A stretch of DNA of 64,000 nucleotides from an uncultured Muribaculaceae bacterium (lineage in GTDB: Bacteria; Bacteroidota; Bacteroidia; Bacteroidales; Muribaculaceae), in NCBI GenBank assembly GCA_947625935.1, contig CANQQE010000012.1:16202-80201 (forward strand), read 5' to 3'. Made by a program: the position numbers and the translations under genes. How positions within the stretch are numbered: the first letter of the stretch is position 1; every line of letters begins with the position of its first letter. Shown one piece after another: positions 56,249-64,000 of the stretch. The notes under the pieces were generated by a model, which made no database searches, was not told the DNA's origin, and was given only the letters and a program-made list of their open reading frames with translations.

Positions 56249-57586
56249 TTAGATTACTCCTTGACCCATCATGGCGTTGGCTACCTTCATGAAACCTGCG
56301 ATATTTGCGCCTTTCATGTAATTGAGATAGCCGTCAGGTTCCATTCCGTAACGTTCACATTGGGTGTGGATGGCTTTCATGATTTGGTGGAGCTTTGCGT
56401 CGACCTCCTCCTCCGTCCACTGCAGGTGCATGGCGTTCTGGCTCATTTCAAGCCCCGAGGTTGCGACTCCGCCGGCATTGACGGCCTTTCCTGGCGCATA
56501 TATCGTGCGGCTTTCGATGAATGTGTCGATAGCCTCAGGCGTGCAGCCCATGTTGGAGACTTCTGCTACAAGCATCACTTTATTGTCAACAAGCTGACGC
56601 GCGTCTTCTCCGCTAACCTCATTCTGGGTGGCGCAGGGTAGGGCGATGTCGACTTTCTGTTCCCAGGGGCGACGGCCGGGATAGAATGTGGCTGAGGGAT
56701 ATTTCTCGGCGTAGGGTGCAACTATATCCTCGCCGCTTGCGCGGAGTTCAAGCATATAATCGATTTTCTCTCCTGAGATACCGTCGGGATCGTAGACATA
56801 TCCGTCGGGGCCTGAGATTGTGACTACTTTTCCTCCAAGTTCAGTGGCTTTCAAGGCTGCTCCCCATGCCACGTTACCGAATCCCGATATGGCTATGGTT
56901 TTTCCGGCGATTGTGTCGTTGCGGCGTGCAAGCATCGACTGAACGAAGTAGAGTGCGCCGAAACCTGTGGCCTCGGGGCGGATTTTAGACCCGCCGAAGT
57001 CAAGACCTTTGCCGGTGAATGTTCCGTTATGCTCGTTGACAAGACGTTTGTACATACCATACATATAGCCTACCTCGCGGCCGCCTACACCTATATCGCC
57101 GGCGGGAACGTCGCGGTCGGGACCTAAGTTCTTCCACAATCCCAGCATAAATGCTTGGCAGAAACGCATTATCTCGCGATCGCTTTTGCCGCGGGGTGAG
57201 AAGTCGCTGCCACCTTTGGCGCCACCCATCGGTAGGGTGGTCAATGCGTTTTTGAAAGTCTGTTCAAACCCGAGGAATTTCAGAATCGACAGGTTGACTG
57301 ATGCGTGGAAACGTATCCCTCCTTTATACGGGCCTATGGCGTTGTTAAACTGAACGCGGTAGCCGATATTGTTTTGCACCTCACCTTTGTCGTCAAGCCA
57401 TGTGACGCGGAAAGTTACGATGCGGTCTGGCTCGACCATACGTTCGATGATGCGGTTTTTCTCAAATTCAGGATGCTGGTTATACACATCCTTCACGGAA
57501 AGCAGCACTTCTTTAACTGCTTGAAGATACTCTTTTTCTCCGGGGTGCTTGGCCTCCAGGGAGTTCATGATATTGTTAATATCCAT
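56249..57586 (-). CDS. gdhA: NADP-type glutamate dehydrogenase
   Basis: Makes glutamate from 2-oxoglutarate and ammonium. The 445-residue product (from MDINNIMNSLEAKHPGE) has PYKGGIRFH, the catalytic lysine motif LPMGGAKGGSDF, the DVPAGDIGVGGREVGY segment and the cofactor motif ISGFGNVAWG. Length and motifs match hexameric bacterial NADP-GDH. A longer start at 57592 is possible. Confidence 0.95.
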   Translation of the reverse strand: MDINNIMNSLEAKHPGEKEYLQAVKEVLLSVKDVYNQHPEFEKNRIIERMVEPDRIVTFRVTWLDDKGEVQNNIGYRVQFNNAIGPYKGGIRFHASVNLSILKFLGFEQTFKNALTTLPMGGAKGGSDFSPRGKSDREIMRFCQAFMLGLWKNLGPDRDVPAGDIGVGGREVGYMYGMYKRLVNEHNGTFTGKGLDFGGSKIRPEATGFGALYFVQSMLARRNDTIAGKTIAISGFGNVAWGAALKATELGGKVVTISGPDGYVYDPDGISGEKIDYMLELRASGEDIVAPYAEKYPSATFYPGRRPWEQKVDIALPCATQNEVSGEDARQLVDNKVMLVAEVSNMGCTPEAIDTFIESRTIYAPGKAVNAGGVATSGLEMSQNAMHLQWTEEEVDAKLHQIMKAIHTQCERYGMEPDGYLNYMKGANIAGFMKVANAMMGQGVI

Positions 57587-57675
57587 AATCACGAAAAATT
57601 ATGTATTGATATAAAGTTAACATCACAAATGTAGGGATATTTCTTGAATAGTCGGCTTAATTTTAAGCTAAATTT

Positions 57676-60517
<2,842 letters not shown>

Positions 60518-60527
60518 CTATGTCTTT

Positions 60528-61307
60528 TTAGTTATCGAGAAATGATGTTAGTGGGCTTGTGGCCTGAGCCACAGATGATTGCCGACCGAGACCGGCCAAA
60601 AACGCTCTGCGTCCGGCTATGACAGCCTCCTTGAATGCTATTGCCATCTCCACTGGATTGCCTGCAACCGCGATCGCAGTGTTGATCAACACCGCATCCG
60701 CTCCGAGCTCCATTGCCTCTGCGGCGTGTGACGGTGCGCCGAGTCCGGCGTCTATCACTACGGGGACACGGCTCTCGGCGATGATTATTTCTACAAGGTC
60801 ACGGGTTCGCAGCCCTTTGTTGGTGCCTATTGGCGCACCCAAAGGCATCACCGCGGCTGTGCCCACATCTTCAAGCCGTTTGCACAGTACGGGGTCTGCC
60901 TGGATGTAGGGTAACACTTTGAAACCCTCTTTGGCAAGTGCTTCAGTGGCTTTAAGTGTCTCGATAGGGTCGGGGAGAAGGTATTTTGGATCGGGGTGTA
61001 TCTCGAGCTTTATGAAATCTGTGCCGAAACAATCTCGTGAAAGTTTCGCTGCGAGTACGGCTTCTTCTGCGTTCCTTACCCCTGAGGTATTGGGCAGAAA
61101 CTGCACATGGTCGCGGTTGATGTGAGCGAGCATATCGTCATCCTCCTCGTTCTGAAGGTCGATACGTTTCATCGCAACGGTTATCATCTCTGAGCCTGAC
61201 GCAAGTATTGATTCAAGCATGAGTTTGTTGGACGAGAATTTCCCGGTTCCTACAAAAAGGCGCGATGTGAACTTGCGGCCTCCTATAGTTAAAATATCTT
61301 TTCCCAT
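60528..61307 (-). CDS. thiG: Thiazole synthase
   Basis: Forms the thiazole phosphate from DXP, dehydroglycine and the ThiS thiocarboxylate. The 259 residues (from [23 protein letters not shown]) have the barrel motifs [19 protein letters not shown] and [24 protein letters not shown]. The ATG at 61328 would overlap thiE by 17 bases; I prefer 61307, just after the thiE stop. Confidence 0.95.
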   Translation of the reverse strand: MGKDILTIGGRKFTSRLFVGTGKFSSNKLMLESILASGSEMITVAMKRIDLQNEEDDDMLAHINRDHVQFLPNTSGVRNAEEAVLAAKLSRDCFGTDFIKLEIHPDPKYLLPDPIETLKATEALAKEGFKVLPYIQADPVLCKRLEDVGTAAVMPLGAPIGTNKGLRTRDLVEIIIAESRVPVVIDAGLGAPSHAAEAMELGADAVLINTAIAVAGNPVEMAIAFKEAVIAGRRAFLAGLGRQSSVAQATSPLTSFLDN

Positions 61308-61311
61308 TTCA

Positions 61312-61938
61312 TTATTTTGTGATGTCATTTAACAATTGTATTACGCGCGAAGTATATTCAACCGGATCATCGGCGTTGATTATCGCCCCCGACATGGCTA
61401 CGCCGTTGACGCCGGTAGCCATGATGGCTGGTAGGTCTTCTATGGTGATGCCGCCTATGGCTACAATCGGTAATGTTACTTCGGCAGCTCTGACCTCATC
61501 GACTATTCGTTTGTAGCCTTCGACTCCGATGATGGGTGACAGGTTGGCTTTCGTTGTGGTATAACGGAATGGACCGAGACCGACATAATCCACATCGATT
61601 TTGCGGTAACTGATGATGTCGGCTGCGGTGTTGGCAGTGACTCCTATCACGGCTTCGGGGCCTAAAAGTTCACGGGCTTCGGTTGCGGGCATATCATGTT
61701 TGCCGAGATGCACGCCATGGATTTTAAGCTCGTTGGTCAGCTCGACATGGTCGTCAAGCACGAAGAACGCTTCGTTCTCCTGACACATAGGCATAATCTC
61801 CATTGCCACTTCTCTGATTTCCTCGATAGGGAAGTCTTTCATGCGCAACTGTATCCAACGGCAGCCTCCTTCAAGTGCCATTTGCACTTCTTCCTGGATT
61901 GAGAAGCGCGATGACGGATGGGTTATGAATTGTAGCAT
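61312..61938 (-). CDS. thiE: Thiamine-phosphate synthase
   Basis: Couples the pyrimidine and thiazole halves to thiamine phosphate. The 208 residues have the TIM-barrel motifs [45 protein letters not shown] and AIGGIT. It is followed by thiG and overlaps the second ThiE-like gene by 16 bases. The pyrophosphate- and pyrimidine-binding residues (LRxK, DD, TTTK) are present. Confidence 0.9.
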   Translation of the reverse strand: MLQFITHPSSRFSIQEEVQMALEGGCRWIQLRMKDFPIEEIREVAMEIMPMCQENEAFFVLDDHVELTNELKIHGVHLGKHDMPATEARELLGPEAVIGVTANTAADIISYRKIDVDYVGLGPFRYTTTKANLSPIIGVEGYKRIVDEVRAAEVTLPIVAIGGITIEDLPAIMATGVNGVAMSGAIINADDPVEYTSRVIQLLNDITK

Positions 61939-62522
61939 ATATAAGGTTGTAATTTGATTAATCTTTCGTTGAGATTCGTGGGCCTTCTGGCTGAAAACAG
62001 ATAGCCGAGCACCGCAAAACCCTCAAACTCATAACACTCAAGCTGTGGCAATGTTTCGGGGGTTATCCCTCCAAGGGCTATCACATGGTCGGCTGCTGTG
62101 AGTGTCATAAGTTCGGTTGGCGAAAATGCGGCACGGTAGTCCTGTTTAGACACGCTGTCAAATATCGGGCTTAATGTCACACTAACGATAGCTTTGTTTC
62201 GTGGTGATTTCACCTCCGCCACCGAATGGCATGACTGCGATAATGCTCCGTTATATCCTGTTGGTGGTTGTAGGTGACGACTGTTAAGTTGCAAGCCGCC
62301 GAGATCATATTCTTTTGACAGATCGTGGTGGTCATGCAGCCATAGCCGTTTGTGATAATCTGTAGGCAATGATTCTATCAGCCGGCGAATATCGTCAGTT
62401 GTAGCCATAGGATGTCGCAGATGCACGCGGCTCCAGCCGCAATCGAGAATCATTCGTATATATTCCGGTTCGTCTGCCCCTATTGGCTCAGGTGTGATTG
62501 CTATAGCTTTTAACCTCCGCAA
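61923..62522 (-). CDS. ThiE/TenI-like protein
   Basis: A second, divergent thiamine-phosphate-synthase-fold protein of 199 residues. It has VHLRHPM, WLHDHHDL, GGLQLNSRH, SVTLSPIFDSVSKQDYRAAF and ALGGITPE, the Bacteroides subgroup of ThiE/TenI. The LRxK lysine is replaced by LRHP, suggesting a different step, as for TenI thiazole tautomerase, or a moonlighting role. Overlaps thiS by 13 bases and thiE by 16. Confidence 0.8.
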   Translation of the reverse strand: MRRLKAIAITPEPIGADEPEYIRMILDCGWSRVHLRHPMATTDDIRRLIESLPTDYHKRLWLHDHHDLSKEYDLGGLQLNSRHLQPPTGYNGALSQSCHSVAEVKSPRNKAIVSVTLSPIFDSVSKQDYRAAFSPTELMTLTAADHVIALGGITPETLPQLECYEFEGFAVLGYLFSARRPTNLNERLIKLQPYICYNS

Positions 62523-62710
62523 AACGCTTTGATTATTAAAATTGAATCACCATCGTTTAATATGGTCATCGCTCTGTCTGACGCAGGTACGACGTTGCCA
62601 TTAAGAGCTGTGGCTATCCCATTGGGTTTGACACCGCTTGATGCCAATGCGTCGGCAAGTGTCGATTTATCGGTCAGCTCTATAGGCTTGTTATTGATTG
62701 ATACCTTCAT
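62510..62710 (-). CDS. thiS: Sulfur-carrier protein ThiS
   Basis: A 66-residue ubiquitin-fold sulfur carrier ending in the required Gly-Gly (AFCGG), whose last glycine becomes the thiocarboxylate used by ThiG. It also has NGNVVP and GDSILII. It lies 2 bases after thiD. The activating enzyme thiF is not in this operon. Confidence 0.95.
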   Translation of the reverse strand: MKVSINNKPIELTDKSTLADALASSGVKPNGIATALNGNVVPASDRAMTILNDGDSILIIKAFCGG

Positions 62711-62712
62711 TC

Positions 62713-63531
62713 TTATAGAAATAGTTGGTTATTTTCATCATGTATGGCTATGTAGTGGTTTACCGGCCCGTGACCGTGTCCAATTTTGAAATGGCTGCCG
62801 CGTTCGATGGCGTTGTAGATGTAATTTTTAGCTCCCTTTACCGCACTCTCGACATTGTCACCGAGAGCGAGTCGAGATGCTATGGCCGCCGACAGAGTGC
62901 AACCTGTGCCGTGTGTGTTGGGGGTGTCTACGGCAGGTGTGTCAAGAACGATGGCTTTGATGCCGTTATCGATTGATAGCACATCTTTCTTGTGGCCACC
63001 GTCGGTGCGGTCGCCTCCCTTCAGAAGTACGTTGGCGACTCCCAATGAGTGTAGCGCTTTTAATTGTGCGGCTATGTCGTCGGTGCCTGTCAGACGTTGG
63101 GCTTCATTGACGTTAGGTGTTATGAGAGTTGCAAGCGGGAACAGCTCTGTGACCATTGTGTCTATTGCGTCATCGGCTATTAGCTGGTCGCCGGATGTGG
63201 CAACCATTACTGGGTCGACGACGAGATTGGTTGCGTTGAAACGTTTGAGCGTTTTACTTATGGCTGAGATTATGTTGGCGTTGGCGAGCATACCTGTTTT
63301 CAAGGCCAACGGGGGGATATCGGCCCACACCATCTCAAGTTGGTCGGTGACCATGGTCGGTGACACCGCATCGAAACTGCGCACACCTATTGTGTTTTGG
63401 GCTGTGATGGCCGTTATCACGCTCATGCCGTAGACGCCGTGGCCCACCATGGTTTTTAAATCAGCCTGGATGCCTGCTCCACCTGAAGGGTCTGAACCCG
63501 CAATTGTCAAAACAGGAACAATAGTTCTCAT
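62713..63531 (-). CDS. thiD: HMP/HMP-P kinase
   Basis: Phosphorylates hydroxymethylpyrimidine and its monophosphate. From ATG 63531 (MRTIVPVLTIAGSD) it is 272 residues with TIAGSDPSGGAGIQAD, VVDPVMVATSGD, LLKGGD and the closing NTHGTGCTLSAAIA. It is the first gene after the TPP riboswitch. A longer start at 63537 is possible. Confidence 0.95.
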   Translation of the reverse strand: MRTIVPVLTIAGSDPSGGAGIQADLKTMVGHGVYGMSVITAITAQNTIGVRSFDAVSPTMVTDQLEMVWADIPPLALKTGMLANANIISAISKTLKRFNATNLVVDPVMVATSGDQLIADDAIDTMVTELFPLATLITPNVNEAQRLTGTDDIAAQLKALHSLGVANVLLKGGDRTDGGHKKDVLSIDNGIKAIVLDTPAVDTPNTHGTGCTLSAAIASRLALGDNVESAVKGAKNYIYNAIERGSHFKIGHGHGPVNHYIAIHDENNQLFL

Positions 63532-63619
63532 TGTCATACGCTTTTATAAAGCCGATTGGTAAAAAATCAGCTACATTATTGCCGTTGACAATGGGGCTAA
63601 TTGAGGAGGATTGAATTGC

Positions 63620-63722
63620 GACAATCCCTGCGCCGGTGCTAACCGTATCAGGTTCCAAGGGTCTGATCTCAGCCTTGCCCCCGCAACCTATGCTTGCGCG
63701 TGCTTGGCACCCCTTTGTCAAT
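63620..63722 (-). ncRNA. TPP riboswitch (THI element)
   Basis: On the minus strand, GGGGTGCC is followed by the conserved GGCTGAGATCAGACCC, then GGAACCTGATACGGTTAGCACC and GCAGGGATTG. CUGAGA and ACCUGAU with the flanking helices are the diagnostic parts of the thiamine-pyrophosphate aptamer. It lies about 90 bases upstream of thiD and controls the thi operon. The region between it and thiD contains ATTG...CAAT and a later T run (63562-63567 on the + strand as A), which may be part of the expression platform. Confidence 0.95.
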
Positions 63723-63733
63723 CAGTATCGCCA

Positions 63734-63765
63734 CAAAGTTAAATCATTTCATTAACAATCCCAAA
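63734..63765 (-). promoter_or_regulatory. Promoter of the thi operon
   Basis: On the minus strand TTTG (63765-63762), 20 bases, TAACTTTG (63741-63734). Both boxes match consensus exactly. The predicted start is just ahead of the riboswitch. Confidence 0.82.
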
Positions 63766-63924
63766 TAATAATCACAATTATATACTTGAATGTGCTAACA
63801 TATTCAATATTGTTTATATTTCGGCTATTTGAGCATTTAAGCCGACATTATCCATCAATGCTTTAAACTTTAATACGCTATATGGACGCCGGTTGTTGCA
63901 ACTGAAAAAGGCTGCGCCGTAAAT

Positions 63925-64000
63925 TGAACTGCACCCCAAAAGTTAGACAAAAAACTTTTGGAGTGCAGTTTGTTTATGAAAAGAACATTCACAGAGAAGC
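63925..64000 (+). mobile_element. Left end of an IS3-family insertion sequence (truncated by window)
   Basis: The terminal sequence TGAACTGCACCCCAAAAGTT is typical of IS3/IS150-group ends. It is followed by GACAAAAA and the near-perfect complement AACTTTTGGAGTGCAGTT, making an 18-base stem with one mismatch (63928-63970). The transposase frame then starts at 63976. The other end lies outside the window, so completeness and target duplication cannot be judged. Confidence 0.82.
63976..64000 (+). CDS. Start of IS3-family OrfA transposase (partial)
   Basis: ATG followed by codons for KRTFTEK, the usual beginning of OrfA helix-turn-helix proteins in this IS group. Only eight codons are visible. 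The start codon lies 6 bases after the terminal hairpin. Confidence 0.65.

Overview
The window reads as chromosome of a Bacteroidales bacterium, most likely the gut family Muribaculaceae. Supporting signs are the Bacteroidota promoter signature (TTTG, 19-21 bases, TAnnTTTG) upstream of many genes, a CfxA-type class A2 beta-lactamase, DUF4290, DUF5106 and PepSY-like proteins, a BspA-type leucine-rich-repeat protein, proteins ending in type IX-secretion-like C-terminal domains, and a Bacteroides-style thi operon. No 16S rRNA or other taxonomic marker is present, so the family is an inference. Nearly all of the window is ordinary core chromosome. There is no prophage, CRISPR array, rRNA or recognisable tRNA; the only mobile DNA is the left end of an IS3-type element at the right edge.

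Layout. 1-2.5 kb (-): galE (cut by the window edge) and cardiolipin synthase. 2.7-5.2 kb (+): mlaE-mlaF lipid-transport core with a class A2 beta-lactamase behind it. 5.4-14.7 kb (-): M16 protease, trxB, lolA, ftsK, rpe, a DedA protein and a uracil-DNA-glycosylase-family protein. 14.9-19.0 kb (+): Wza-like export lipoprotein, Wzc-like kinase, aquaporin. 19.1-24.3 kb: efp (-) and a receiver/PPDK fusion protein (+) diverge from a symmetric promoter, followed by a coiled-coil protein. 24.3-29.8 kb (+): translationally coupled dpp4, unknown membrane protein, miaA, unknown secreted protein. 29.8-33.8 kb (-): PepSY-like lipoprotein, secreted amidase, TolB-like protein. 34.1-35.5 kb (-): DUF1846. 35.6-42.9 kb (-): a seven-gene operon (DUF5106 thioredoxin, mnmA, bifunctional nuclease, nucleoside permease, rsmE, kdsA, TPR). 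43.0-45.6 kb (+): clpB. 45.7-47.7 kb (-): BspA-like protein. 47.7-48.4 kb: a gene-free, hairpin-rich region. 48.4-51.9 kb (-): fabG, DUF4290, rimM, GNAT, an acidic protein, OmpA-like protein. 52.0-53.5 kb (-): TetR plus FabH-like synthase. 53.6-54.9 kb (+): PBP4-type carboxypeptidase. 55.0-57.6 kb (-): ald and gdhA. 57.7-63.7 kb (-): TPP-riboswitch-controlled thi operon. 63.9-64.0 kb: IS3 end.

Functional themes. Much of the window is envelope biology: cardiolipin, Mla lipid transport, LolA, FtsK, KDO synthesis (kdsA), capsule export, peptidoglycan hydrolysis and PBP4. A second theme is translation and RNA modification (efp, miaA, mnmA, rsmE, rimM). The thiamine operon is nearly complete but lacks thiF here.

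The least explained material is: (i) the 990-residue tandem-receiver/PPDK protein and its mirror-image divergent promoter with efp; (ii) two unrecognised proteins coupled to dpp4 and miaA; (iii) a hairpin array at 48.1-48.4 kb, part of which recurs at 54.9 kb. I see no clear new defence or mobile system.
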